Positions 18,188-27,255 of a DNA stretch of 64,000 nucleotides are shown one piece after another. Made by a program: the position numbers and the translations under genes. The notes under the pieces were generated by a model that was not told where the DNA came from, ran no database searches, and saw nothing but the letters and a program-made list of their open reading frames with translations. Source of the stretch: Rubrivivax sp. (lineage in GTDB: Bacteria; Pseudomonadota; Gammaproteobacteria; Burkholderiales; Burkholderiaceae_C); contig JALHPF010000010.1 in the NCBI GenBank assembly GCA_022842595.1, forward strand, positions 62,001 to 126,000, read 5' to 3'. Within the stretch, counting starts at the first letter, position 1. Each line of letters starts with the position of its first letter.

Positions 18188-19545
18188 GCCAGGTGACCGC
18201 ACCGCTGCTGATCGTCGAGGACGACCTCGCGCTGCAGAAGCAGATCAAGTGGTCACTCGACCGCTTCGAGTCGGTCACGGCCGCCGACCGCGAATCCGCT
18301 CTGCTGCAGATGCGTCGCCACAACCCGAGCGTCGTGACGATGGACCTCGGACTGCCGCCCGACCCCGATTCGGTCTCGGAAGGCTTCAAGCTGCTGGGCC
18401 AGATGCTCGACATCGACCCCAATGTGAAGGTCATTGTCCTGACCGGCCAGAACGACCAGGCCAACGCCCTGCGCGCCGTGGCGATGGGCGCCTACGACTT
18501 TCAGGCCAAGCCATTCGAGCCCGACGCACTGGCCCTGACGATCGAGCGGGCCTACCGGCTGGCCGAGCTGCAGCAGGAGAACCGCCGCCTGCAGGCCCTG
18601 ACCGAGCCCGATGCCCTGGCCGGCCTGCTGACACGCGACGCCGGCATGCTGCGCATCTGCCGCACGATCGAGCGCGTCGCCGGCAGCGGGGCTTCGGTGC
18701 TGCTGCTCGGGGAAAGTGGCACTGGCAAGGAAGTGCTGGCGCAGGGCCTGCACACCGCGTCCAAACGCAAGGGCAAGTTCGTCGCGATCAACTGTGCCGC
18801 GATTCCGGAAACCTTGCTGGAGAGCGAACTCTTCGGCTACGAGAAAGGCGCCTTCACCGGTGCCGCCAAGACCACGATCGGCAAGATCGAGAATGCCAGC
18901 GGCGGTACGCTGATGCTCGACGAGATCGGCGACCTGCCGCACTCGCTGCAGGCCAAGTTGCTGCGCTTCCTGCAGCAGCGCACCATCGAGCGACTCGGTT
19001 CGCGCCAGGAAGTGCCTGTCGACGTGCGCGTGATCGGCGCCACGCACCAGGACCTGCGCGCCCTCATCAGCGCCGGCAAGTTTCGCGAGGACCTCTACTA
19101 CCGCCTGGCCGAGATCGTCGTCGACATACCGCCGCTTCGCGACCGCAACGGCGACGCGGTGCTGCTCGCGCATGCCTTCCTGCGCCGCTTCGCCCAGGAA
19201 CAGCGGCGCGGCACCCTCACGCTCGGCGAGGACGCCATCCGGGCCATCGAGGCCCATGCCTGGCCCGGCAACGTTCGCGAACTGCTCAACGTCGTCAAGC
19301 GTGCGGCCATCATGGCCGATGGGGCACGCGTCACCGCCGAAGACATCGGGCTGGCTGCGCCGGCCACCGACGAAGGCGCACTCGCCAGCGACATCGACCT
19401 GCGCGCAGTGCGCGAGCATGCCGAACGCCAGGCCATCGTCACGGCACTTTCCAGGACCAACGGCAACATGGTGCGCGCGGCCGAGTTGCTCGGCGTGAGC
19501 CGGCCGACGCTGTACGACCTGATGCGTCGGTTGGGCATCAAGTGA
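18184..19545 (+). CDS. prsR: XrtA/PEP-CTERM system sigma-54 response regulator PrsR
   Basis: A 453-residue NtrC-family activator. It has a receiver domain (1-125, phospho-acceptor Asp54 in TMDLGLPP), an AAA+ domain with Walker A GESGTGKE near 176 and the sigma-54 contact loop GAFTGA, and a Fis-type helix-turn-helix at the C-terminus (NMVRAAELLGVSRPTLYDLM). It receives phosphate from PrsK and drives sigma-54 promoters. Such promoters are visible upstream of both PEP-CTERM genes here (6434 and 29198), which are likely targets. Confidence 0.94.
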   Translation: MSQVTAPLLIVEDDLALQKQIKWSLDRFESVTAADRESALLQMRRHNPSVVTMDLGLPPDPDSVSEGFKLLGQMLDIDPNVKVIVLTGQNDQANALRAVAMGAYDFQAKPFEPDALALTIERAYRLAELQQENRRLQALTEPDALAGLLTRDAGMLRICRTIERVAGSGASVLLLGESGTGKEVLAQGLHTASKRKGKFVAINCAAIPETLLESELFGYEKGAFTGAAKTTIGKIENASGGTLMLDEIGDLPHSLQAKLLRFLQQRTIERLGSRQEVPVDVRVIGATHQDLRALISAGKFREDLYYRLAEIVVDIPPLRDRNGDAVLLAHAFLRRFAQEQRRGTLTLGEDAIRAIEAHAWPGNVRELLNVVKRAAIMADGARVTAEDIGLAAPATDEGALASDIDLRAVREHAERQAIVTALSRTNGNMVRAAELLGVSRPTLYDLMRRLGIK

Positions 19546-19612
19546 CCCCCGCCGCGCGGGGCGCCGCTTCGCCAGCCGTCGCGCGGCTCCTCCCAAAGAC
19601 ACTGGAAGCAAG

Positions 19613-22405
19613 ATGAATCATCGCTCCCCGCGCGCAGCGCACATCCTGTTGGCAGCCCTGTGCCTCAGTGTCGCGAGCCTGTCTGGCTGCAACGGCGCTG
19701 CCGGCGGCAACGATGCCGAACTGCTGGCGTCGGCGCGAACCTACATTCAGAAGCAGGAGTTTCCGGCGGCCCTGATTCAGTTGAAGAGCGCGCTGCAGAA
19801 GAACCCCGACAACCGCGAGGTGCGGCTGCTGCTGGGCAACGCTCTGCTCGAGACCGGCGATGCCGCCGCAGCGGCCATCGAACTGCGCAAGGCCCTGGAA
19901 CTGGGGGCCAGCGACGCAGAGGCGAAGCCGGGCCTGGCCAGGGCCATGCTGGCGCAGGGCGAACTGCGCCAGGTGTCGGACCAGTTCGCGACCCTGCAAC
20001 TGGACGACCCCGCAGCCTCTGCCGACCTGCAGACCACCGTGGCCACGGCCCTGGCTGCGCTGGGCCAGAAAGACCGTGCTGTTGCCTTCCTGACGTCGGC
20101 GCTGCAGTCCAAGCCCGACTTCGTGCCGGCATTGATGCTGCAGGCGCGCATGAAGGCGGCCGAGTCCGACGTGGCCGGTGCCCTGGGCATCATCGCCCGG
20201 ATACTGACCAGCGACACGACTCATCTCGGCGCCCTGCTGCTCAAGGCCAACGTGCAGCGCTACGCCCAGCGTGATGCAAAGGCGGCCATGGCCAGCTTCG
20301 ACCAGGCCTTGCAGGCCCATCCGCAGGCCATCCAGGCACACATGTCGACCATCGATCTGGCGCTGGAGGCCGGCGACGCGGCGGGCGCCCGCAAGCGGCT
20401 CGAGCAGCTCAAGGCAGCGCACCCGAAGCACCCAGAGACGACCTTCCTGGAAGCTCGATTCGCCTACGCAGAGGGCAACTTCGTGCGCACGCGAGAGCTC
20501 ACCGAGCCGCTGTTGCAGTCCTACCCCGACGATGTGCGTGTGCTGCTGCTTGCCGGCACCAACGCCATGCGTCTGAAGTCGTTGACCGTGGCCGAGACGC
20601 ATCTCCTGAAGGTCGTCAAGGCGCAGCCGCAGAACACTGTCGCACGGCAATTGCTGGCTCAGGTCTACAACCAGACGGGCGAGCATGGCAAGGCGCTGGC
20701 CATGTTGCGGCCGCTCATCGACGCCGCGAATGCGGACAGCACCAGTCTGACGCTCGCCGGCGAGGCCCACCTGCAGGCCGGCGACCCGGCCGCCGCAGAG
20801 GCGGCCTTCACCCTGGCCGCGCGCGGCAATCCGCAGGCAACGACGGCGCGCTCGGCCTTGGCTCTGGCGCAGCTCGCACGTGGCAACACCAGTGAAGGCT
20901 TCGCCGAGCTGGAGTCGGTGGCCGCGGTCGACCCAGGTGTGCGCAGCAGCCTGGCGCTGGTCGCAGCGCGCGTGCGCGCGGGCGACTTTCCGGCCGCGTT
21001 GAAGGCCATCGATGCGCTCGAGAAGAAGCAGCCCGACCGCCCCATCGCCGCGGCGCTGCGCGGCTCCACGCAACTGAAGATGGGCAATGCCACCGAAGCA
21101 ACCGCAAGCTTCGAGCAGGCGCTGAAGATCGACCCTCGGTTCTTTCCGGCGACCGCCGGGCTGGCCGGCATCGAACTGGCCGCCGGTCGCCCTGAGGCCG
21201 CCAAGAAGCGGTTCGATGATCTGTTGCGCCTGGACCCGCGCAATACCGCGGCCCTGCTCGCGCTGGCCGAGTTGAAGGCACGCACGGGCGGCGGAAAGGA
21301 AGAGGTGACGGCCGCCATCTCCGCTGCCATCCAGGCCAACCCCGGCGAGGCGCGGCCCCGTGTCCTGCTTGTCAACTATCTGCTGCGTCAGAGCGACACC
21401 GCCGGCGCGCTGGCAGCAGCCCAGGAGGCCGGCAGCGCCCTGCCCAACAATTTCGAGCTGATGGACGCGTTGGGCTCGGCGCAACTGGCGGCAGGGCAGG
21501 CACAGCAGGCCGTGAGCACGTTCGGAAAGCTGGCCGGCTTGCGGCCCGACCGGCCCGAGCCCGAACTGAGGCAGGCCGAGGCACTGCTTGCGAACGATGA
21601 ACCGGATGCCGCCAAGCGCAGCCTGCGTCGGGCACTGGAGATCAGGCCGGGGTTCTTGCCTGCGCAGCGTGCACTGGCCCAGATTGCGGTGAAACAGAAC
21701 GACTCCGAGGAAGCACTGCGCATTGCGCGCTCGGTTCAGAAGCAACAGCCGAAGCAGGTCGCCGGCTACGTTCTTGAGGCCGACATCGAACTTGCGCGCA
21801 ACCAGGCCGAATCCGCGCTACCGCCGCTGCGCAAGGCGCTGGAGCTGGACCGCAGCGGCGAGATGGCCATCCGTCTGCATTCAGCCCTGGACCTTGCCAA
21901 ACGCACGGCCGATGCCGATCGCCACTCGACGGCGTGGTTGAGGGCCAACCCGAAGGACGCCGGCTTTCGGTACTACCTGGGGGACAGGGCCCTGGCCCGC
22001 CAGGACTATGCCCAGGCCGAGCTGCAGTACCAGAAGGTTTTGGAGATCCAGCCGCAGAACGCACTGGCCATGAACAATGTCGCCTGGCTGCTGGGCCAGT
22101 CCAAGCGCCCGGGCGCACTGGCCCTGGCGCAGAAGGCGAACGAGATTCTGCCGAACCAGCCGGCGCTGATGGACACGATGGCCTACCTGCTGGCGCTGGA
22201 CAACCAGGCCGAGCGCGCCGTCGAGTTGCAGAAGCGCGCGATGGCCGCCGCGCCGCAGAACGAAAGCCTGCGGCTGACCCTGGCGAAGATCTACGTGCAG
22301 TCCGGTCAGAAGGCGCTCGCGCGGTCCGAACTCGAGACGCTGGCGAAGCTGGGCGACAAGTTCCCGGCTCAGGCCGAAGTCAGCCAACTGCTGGCAACTC
22401 TCTGA
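19613..22405 (+). CDS. prsT: XrtA/PEP-CTERM system TPR-repeat lipoprotein PrsT
   Basis: A 930-residue lipoprotein (signal peptide with lipobox LSGC, cysteine near residue 26) consisting of tandem tetratricopeptide repeats. It follows prsK-prsR by 67 nt with a GGAAG ribosome site, the usual prsK-prsR-prsT order, so this is the canonical PrsT. It probably scaffolds exopolysaccharide or PEP-CTERM protein handling at the envelope. It is paralogous to the proteins at 521 and 29308. Confidence 0.92.
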   Translation: MNHRSPRAAHILLAALCLSVASLSGCNGAAGGNDAELLASARTYIQKQEFPAALIQLKSALQKNPDNREVRLLLGNALLETGDAAAAAIELRKALELGASDAEAKPGLARAMLAQGELRQVSDQFATLQLDDPAASADLQTTVATALAALGQKDRAVAFLTSALQSKPDFVPALMLQARMKAAESDVAGALGIIARILTSDTTHLGALLLKANVQRYAQRDAKAAMASFDQALQAHPQAIQAHMSTIDLALEAGDAAGARKRLEQLKAAHPKHPETTFLEARFAYAEGNFVRTRELTEPLLQSYPDDVRVLLLAGTNAMRLKSLTVAETHLLKVVKAQPQNTVARQLLAQVYNQTGEHGKALAMLRPLIDAANADSTSLTLAGEAHLQAGDPAAAEAAFTLAARGNPQATTARSALALAQLARGNTSEGFAELESVAAVDPGVRSSLALVAARVRAGDFPAALKAIDALEKKQPDRPIAAALRGSTQLKMGNATEATASFEQALKIDPRFFPATAGLAGIELAAGRPEAAKKRFDDLLRLDPRNTAALLALAELKARTGGGKEEVTAAISAAIQANPGEARPRVLLVNYLLRQSDTAGALAAAQEAGSALPNNFELMDALGSAQLAAGQAQQAVSTFGKLAGLRPDRPEPELRQAEALLANDEPDAAKRSLRRALEIRPGFLPAQRALAQIAVKQNDSEEALRIARSVQKQQPKQVAGYVLEADIELARNQAESALPPLRKALELDRSGEMAIRLHSALDLAKRTADADRHSTAWLRANPKDAGFRYYLGDRALARQDYAQAELQYQKVLEIQPQNALAMNNVAWLLGQSKRPGALALAQKANEILPNQPALMDTMAYLLALDNQAERAVELQKRAMAAAPQNESLRLTLAKIYVQSGQKALARSELETLAKLGDKFPAQAEVSQLLATL

Positions 22406-22577
22406 CCTGGCCCTCTGGACCGACGCGTTTGTCCCGATCCGCCCCATCGTTACATCTGCTTGCGGCCCGGCAGGGGTGGCGCTGCTCAAGTCGCCGCCGC
22501 TGACAGCCGAGAAACCCTACAGCACGCGGGCCAGGGTCCGTGTCGACAGGCAAGCGGTAACGACAAAGGTGGTAGCG

Positions 22578-23963
22578 ATGTGGTCATCCATGCGGCGAAC
22601 GCTGCGCCGATCTGCCCGGTGGTTGCTCGCTGCCCTGCCCTCAGGCGTACGCTTCGCGCTCTATCGTCGAACCGTGGACTGCGAGCCGATCACGACAGGC
22701 CGCCTGGAACTGAAGATCGCCGACACGCAGGCCGAACTGGAGGCCTGTTTCGCCCTGCTGCACAACGCCTACGTGAGCAGTGGCTTCATGCGTCCGCACC
22801 CGTCGGGCCTGCGAGTGACCCCCTACCACGCCCTGCCCACCACGACGACGCTGTGTGCGAAGGTCGACGGGCAGGTCGTGGGCACGCTGTCGATCGTGCG
22901 CGACGGCATCTTCGGGTTCCCGATGCAGTCGGCGTTCGACATCTCGAGCATCCGCGCCAAGGACGGGCGGATAGCCGAGATATCGGCACTGGCGATTCAC
23001 CCGCGCTGGCGAAAGACCGGCGGGTCGATCCTGTTCCCGCTCATGAAGTTCATGTACGGTTACTGCACACGTTACTTCGACACACGACATCTGCTCATCG
23101 CCGTCAACCCGGCGCACATCGAGATGTACGAGTCGGTGCTGTTCTTCCGCCGGCTCGAGGGCCGGACGGTGGACCGCTACGACTTCGTCAACGGCGCACC
23201 GGCCGTCGGCGCCACGCTCGACCTGCATGAGGCACCACAGCTCTTCGAGCGTGCCTATGGCCACAAGCCAGGACGGCGCAACCTGCACCGCTATTTCGTC
23301 GAGACCGAACTGGCCGAAATCAAGTACCCGCCGCGCCCCTGGTACACGAGCAACGACCCGGTGCTGACACCGGCGTTGATGCACCACTTCTTCAACGAGC
23401 GTACCCGCGGCTTCGACGAGTTCGATGAACGCCGCAAGCGCCTGCTGCACTCGATCTATCGTGAGCCCGAGTGGCAGGCCGTGCTGCCACCGCTGCCCGC
23501 GGCGCCAGCGCAGGGTGCCGTGCTGCGCTCGGAAATCCGGCACTCGATGAAGTGCCCCGCCACCCTGGAGATCCTGGGTTCGTCGGCGAACGCCCTGCGG
23601 GTCACGATCGTCGAGGTGTCCGGCCATGGCTTCCTGGCCCGGGTGCTGCGGCCGCTGTCGGTGGGAACGCGCTGCAGCGTCGTGGCCGAACTGGGCGATG
23701 GCGTGAAAAGCCGCATCCAGGGCGAGGTCGTTCGGCAGGCCGGCGGCCATAACGACGGCGATAGCGACAGCGAGCAGTTCTATGGCTTCCGCGTGCAATC
23801 ACCCGACGCGGCCTGGGAACGTTGCGCGGCCTGGCTGGGCCAGTCGGCCCGCGAACTGTCGCGCGCCGTTGCCCTGACGAGCGCGCTCTCCGCTTCGGAC
23901 GGTATCGCCAGGGGCACTGCCTCTGCGGCGATGCCCTCCAGTTCGCAGACCATGCACGCCTGA
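22578..23963 (+). CDS. FeeM-like N-acyl amino acid synthase fused to a PilZ domain
   Basis: A 461-residue protein. Residues about 40-230 form a GNAT-fold acyltransferase of the FeeM / PEP-CTERM-associated acyltransferase type, with segments such as LHNAYVSSGFM, AEISALAIHPRWRKTGG and LIAVNPAHIEMYESVLFFRR. Residues about 317-425 look like a PilZ domain, with RSEIRHSMKC as the c-di-GMP-binding Arg motif and EVSGHG for the second motif. FeeM enzymes join acyl chains from acyl-ACP to amino acids; PilZ would make this depend on c-di-GMP. The start at 22578 has AGGTGG 5 nt upstream; the frame opens at 22476. A second FeeM-like gene lies at 33034. Confidence 0.75.
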   Translation: MWSSMRRTLRRSARWLLAALPSGVRFALYRRTVDCEPITTGRLELKIADTQAELEACFALLHNAYVSSGFMRPHPSGLRVTPYHALPTTTTLCAKVDGQVVGTLSIVRDGIFGFPMQSAFDISSIRAKDGRIAEISALAIHPRWRKTGGSILFPLMKFMYGYCTRYFDTRHLLIAVNPAHIEMYESVLFFRRLEGRTVDRYDFVNGAPAVGATLDLHEAPQLFERAYGHKPGRRNLHRYFVETELAEIKYPPRPWYTSNDPVLTPALMHHFFNERTRGFDEFDERRKRLLHSIYREPEWQAVLPPLPAAPAQGAVLRSEIRHSMKCPATLEILGSSANALRVTIVEVSGHGFLARVLRPLSVGTRCSVVAELGDGVKSRIQGEVVRQAGGHNDGDSDSEQFYGFRVQSPDAAWERCAAWLGQSARELSRAVALTSALSASDGIARGTASAAMPSSSQTMHA

Positions 23964-24000
23964 GTTGATCGGCCACGCCGAGCCGCTACAGTCCGTGGCT

Positions 24001-24822
24001 ATGGCCACGACGAACAAGCATGGCGGGGCGCCCCAGGCTGCGCTCCACGCCCGGCGACGGCAGGTGCTGCGCAGCGGCGGGGCCCTTGCGCTGCTGGGCG
24101 CCTGGGCGGCCGGAAACGCCTGGGCGGACCTGCCGGCACTGGTGGCTGCCAGCCGCGGCGCCGTGCTGCCTGTCGGCACCTTCAATGCACTCGAAAGCCC
24201 GCGCTTCGGCTTCCGCGGCAGCGGCTTCGTCGTGGGCGACGGCACCCTGCTCGTCACCAACGCGCATGTCCTGCCCGACGCCAGCGTCGTTCCGGTGCCG
24301 CAACTGGCGGTGTTGGTGAACCCGCGCGGCAGCAGTGCCGACGTGCGCCGCGCAACGCTGCTGCAGACGGACCGTGTCCACGATCTCGCCCTGCTTCGGC
24401 TGGAAGGCCCGCCGCTGCCGGCCTTGTCACTGGCCGAGTCTGCGGTCGTGCGCGAAGGCATGGACCTGGCCGTGATGGGCTATCCGATCGGCGGCGTGCT
24501 CGGCTTTTCGACGGTCACGCACCGCGGCATCCTGGCCAGCATCACCGCGATTGCATTGCCTTCGCTGACGGCGCGCCAGCTGGAACCGCGGGCGCTGGCG
24601 CAGTTGCGGGAAGGCCCCTTCGAGATCTACCAACTCGACGCCACCGCCTACCCGGGAAGCAGCGGCGGGCCGGTGATCGACGTGGGCAGCGGCGCCGTCA
24701 TCGGCGTTCTGAACATGGTGCTCGTTCGGGGAACCCGCGAATCCGCACTTTCGAGCCCGACCGGCATCAGCTACGCGGTACCGGTTCGCTTCGTGAAGGC
24801 GCTGCTCGCTCAACCTCGTTGA
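24001..24822 (+). CDS. Trypsin-like serine protease, exported
   Basis: A 273-residue S1-type protease. The catalytic triad is visible: His89 (VTNAHV), Asp128 (VHDLALL) and Ser221 (AYPGSSGGPV). The N-terminus ARRRQVLRSGGALALLGAW resembles a twin-arginine signal, so the folded enzyme may be exported to the periplasm. There is no PDZ domain, unlike DegP. It converges with the PqqD/HprK/nucleotidyltransferase operon and might process a product of that system, but this is only proximity. Confidence 0.82.
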   Translation: MATTNKHGGAPQAALHARRRQVLRSGGALALLGAWAAGNAWADLPALVAASRGAVLPVGTFNALESPRFGFRGSGFVVGDGTLLVTNAHVLPDASVVPVPQLAVLVNPRGSSADVRRATLLQTDRVHDLALLRLEGPPLPALSLAESAVVREGMDLAVMGYPIGGVLGFSTVTHRGILASITAIALPSLTARQLEPRALAQLREGPFEIYQLDATAYPGSSGGPVIDVGSGAVIGVLNMVLVRGTRESALSSPTGISYAVPVRFVKALLAQPR

Positions 24823-24894
24823 AGACGCCTGGGCCCCGGGTTCCTCCATCCGAGCCCGAACTGCCGACCCCCATCCGCCAGGGCGGGGCGCGGC

Positions 24895-26007
24895 TCAGAG
24901 CGCGGCCGCGGCATCCTTCGGCTTGCGTGATTGACGGTAGCGCTCCAGCGCACGCATCCAGCCCTTACGCAGCAGGTGCGGCGCGATCCGGTACCAGGGC
25001 ATGCGCAGCCAGTGCGAGCGCACATACAGCAGCCAGCGCGCCAGGGGCGTGAAACCGGTGTCGCAGCTGGCATGGTCGGGCCGCAAAGCCGACTCGAGCA
25101 GATGTCGCATGGCCCAGCCGCTCACCCGGCCCGGTGCCAGGGCCTGCAGCGACGGGACCAGCGGCGCTGGCAGCCGGGTGCCGAACAGGCGCTCGACCTG
25201 GCCCAGCACCTGGTGCAGCGTCACGCCCAGGCCCAGCTCGCCAGCGCGCGCCAGCAGATCAGGCCAGAAGGTCTCGTCGCCGCCGAAGTGCAGCAGCAAG
25301 TCGTTCAGGTCGAGCAGGTCGCGCAGCCCGCCGCTGAACTCGCCGTCCTGCAGCAGGTGCACGGCACTGTGCAGCACCATGTCGGCAGGCGCCAGCACGC
25401 TCAGGCGCGTCTCGCCCGGCATCGGCCGGCAGCGCGCCAGCAAGGGCGCGCCGTCGACGGCAAAGCGCGAGGTCGGCGGCGTGATGGTGTGGTGGACGTC
25501 GAGCGTTGTCTGCCGCATCACGTGCTGCAGCGGCGGCAGCTCGTGCATCCATTCGCGGTAGTAGCGGTCGTCGTAGGGGCTCAGCTTCTCGGCGATCCAG
25601 CCGGCGCCGAACAGCGCCGATTCCACGGCGCGCAATTGCTCGCGGGCCACCAGGATGTCGATGTCCGAGAACAGCCGGCCGTCGGCGGGCGGCAGGCCGG
25701 CGGCCACGTAGGCCGCACCCTTCAGCAGCACGATCGGCGTCGGCACGCGCTCCAGCGCCGCCTTGAGCTTGTCGATCTCGAAGCGCACGTCCTGGTGCAG
25801 GTGTGCGGCGACGCGGCGGGCGCTTTCCAGATGGCGGCGCGGCGCGGTCGGCACGCCGGACATCCAGCCGCGCTGCTCGAACAGCCGCGCCAGCCTTGCC
25901 GACAGCCGGGCTGCGCGCGCCTGCGACAGCAGCGTTTCCCATTCAGCACCCGAAAGCACCGGAGCCTCGCGCGCCGTCCAGATCGGGCTGAGCAGGTCGC
26001 GCTTCAT
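24895..26007 (-). CDS. Nucleotidyltransferase family protein (NTP_transf_5 type)
   Basis: A 370-residue protein with the uncharacterised nucleotidyltransferase-like fold. The motif LFSDIDILV supplies the paired Asp residues of a nucleotidyltransferase core, preceded by VLLKGAAYVAAGL. Similar proteins accompany HprK-like kinases and PqqD-like proteins in peptide-modification or exosortase-linked loci. The start overlaps the hprK-like stop by 4 nt (ATGA), so it is the third gene of a coupled operon. Substrate unknown. Confidence 0.8.
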   Translation of the reverse strand: MKRDLLSPIWTAREAPVLSGAEWETLLSQARAARLSARLARLFEQRGWMSGVPTAPRRHLESARRVAAHLHQDVRFEIDKLKAALERVPTPIVLLKGAAYVAAGLPPADGRLFSDIDILVAREQLRAVESALFGAGWIAEKLSPYDDRYYREWMHELPPLQHVMRQTTLDVHHTITPPTSRFAVDGAPLLARCRPMPGETRLSVLAPADMVLHSAVHLLQDGEFSGGLRDLLDLNDLLLHFGGDETFWPDLLARAGELGLGVTLHQVLGQVERLFGTRLPAPLVPSLQALAPGRVSGWAMRHLLESALRPDHASCDTGFTPLARWLLYVRSHWLRMPWYRIAPHLLRKGWMRALERYRQSRKPKDAAAAL

Positions 26008-26921
26008 GCCCCTGCCGCTCGCGCTAGGTCGTCGAAGACGCGTACTGCGTCGTCGAGTCGGCTGTAGCGGAAGTCGTAAGCGTCGCTGGCGTCGACGACG
26101 CCGGCCAGGGCCTCGAAACCATCGCGGCCCAGCACCGCATAGTTGAAGGCATTGCGGCCGAGTTCCATCATCGCGCCGGCCTTGGGACGAGCGAGCAGCG
26201 TCGCTTCGGCACCGGCTTCGTAGCGCGGGAATACGACCCAGCGCGGATGGGCCGGCTCGTGCATGCGGCGCACGTCTTCGGGCTTGGGGCTGAGATGGGC
26301 CACCGTGCCCTTGGCGGTGTCGTGGGCCGCAGCGCCGAACACGGCGCCGGGCACGAAGTCGCGCATGACCTGCAGCGACGCGTTCTTCAGGCTGATGGGC
26401 CGCGCCAGCCCCTGCAACAGGCCGGTGTCGAGCGCGATCATGGCCATTTCGTCAGACAGCAGCCGCCAGCCGCGGTGAACGAGGCCGGCACACAGCGTGC
26501 TCTTGCCCGACCCGGGTGGCGCCGGCAGGATGACCGCAAAGCCGTTGCGTTCGATGACGGCCGCGTGCAGCAGCAGGTACTGGTTGGCGTTGCCGGCAAT
26601 CCACCAGTTCATCGTCCATTCGAGCAACGCGAAAGCCTGGTCCTGCGGCAGCGGCTCGAAAAGCGGCATGCCCTCGAAGCGCACCTGCACCTGCGGGCGC
26701 AGCCAGCGGCGCAGCGCCGACGGTGCGGCCAAATCCAGCGTGAAGTCGCAGAAAGCCTCGGCTTCGACCAGCGGATGCTGCGCGTACAGCAGCGACAGCG
26801 CCGCAGCCACCTGCGGAAGCCGGGTGCGAATGCGGACGTTGAAGGGGCCGGTGCTCAGCGCCAGCCCAGGGCCTGCCAGCCGCCGGGCCAGGTCCCCGGC
26901 GGACAGCTGCCCAAGTGTCAT
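26004..26921 (-). CDS. HprK-related kinase A
   Basis: A 305-residue P-loop protein related to the C-terminal kinase domain of HPr kinase. Walker A is PAPPGSGKST (133-142), and LLSDEM near 157 provides the acidic residue. Typical HPr kinase N-terminal and signature regions are absent, as in the HprK-related kinase A family. It sits between PqqD-like and nucleotidyltransferase genes with 4-nt overlaps on both sides. The family is thought to modify a partner protein or peptide; the target is not known. Confidence 0.85.
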   Translation of the reverse strand: MTLGQLSAGDLARRLAGPGLALSTGPFNVRIRTRLPQVAAALSLLYAQHPLVEAEAFCDFTLDLAAPSALRRWLRPQVQVRFEGMPLFEPLPQDQAFALLEWTMNWWIAGNANQYLLLHAAVIERNGFAVILPAPPGSGKSTLCAGLVHRGWRLLSDEMAMIALDTGLLQGLARPISLKNASLQVMRDFVPGAVFGAAAHDTAKGTVAHLSPKPEDVRRMHEPAHPRWVVFPRYEAGAEATLLARPKAGAMMELGRNAFNYAVLGRDGFEALAGVVDASDAYDFRYSRLDDAVRVFDDLARAAGA

Positions 26922-27169
26922 GAAAGGTCGAGTGGTTCGATCCAGCCGAGCCTGTGGAACTCTTCCACGATGGCGATCAGCGCTGAACGCAGCTCATTAT
27001 CAGCAGGCACGCCCAGATCGCCGGCGATGGCTGCCGACAAATCGTCGAGAGAACAGGCATGCTGCTCGAAACACGCCATGACGGCCGCGGCGAGCGGCGC
27101 GAACTGGTGCGTCTGGCCGCTTCGGTCGTCGTAGACAACGGAGTCGTGCCCCCAATCGCGCCAGTGCAA
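26918..27169 (-). CDS. HPr-rel-A system PqqD-like peptide chaperone
   Basis: An 83-residue PqqD-like protein: MHWRDWGHDSVVYDDRSGQT, then HQFAPLAAAVMACFEQHACS and a C-terminal LGWIEP. PqqD-type domains hold a leader peptide and present it to a modifying enzyme. The frame is open back to 27478, but a rho-independent terminator at 27189-27211 cuts through that extension. The only usable start downstream of it is TTG at 27169; no clear ribosome site is present, so the start is tentative. It overlaps the kinase by 4 nt. Confidence 0.72.
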   Translation of the reverse strand: MHWRDWGHDSVVYDDRSGQTHQFAPLAAAVMACFEQHACSLDDLSAAIAGDLGVPADNELRSALIAIVEEFHRLGWIEPLDLS

Positions 27170-27188
27170 GGCAAGTTGCGGCCGGACG

Positions 27189-27211
27189 CAAAAAACGCCC
27201 TGGAAGGGCGT
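27189..27211 (-). terminator. Rho-independent terminator
   Basis: Minus-strand stem ACGCCCT / AGGGCGT with a TCC loop followed by six T (27190-27195). It lies 45 nt after the stop of the cysteine-rich protein gene at 27256 and 20 nt ahead of the PqqD-like gene, so that operon needs read-through or its own promoter. Confidence 0.85.
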
Positions 27212-27255
27212 CTTGCTGAGGTCTGTGGCTGGGTCTGTCCCCAAGGGGTCGAACC

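Noticed and set aside
19538..21745. 735-residue minus-strand open frame opposite prsT
   Set aside because: Antisense shadow of prsT, and it would run into prsR.
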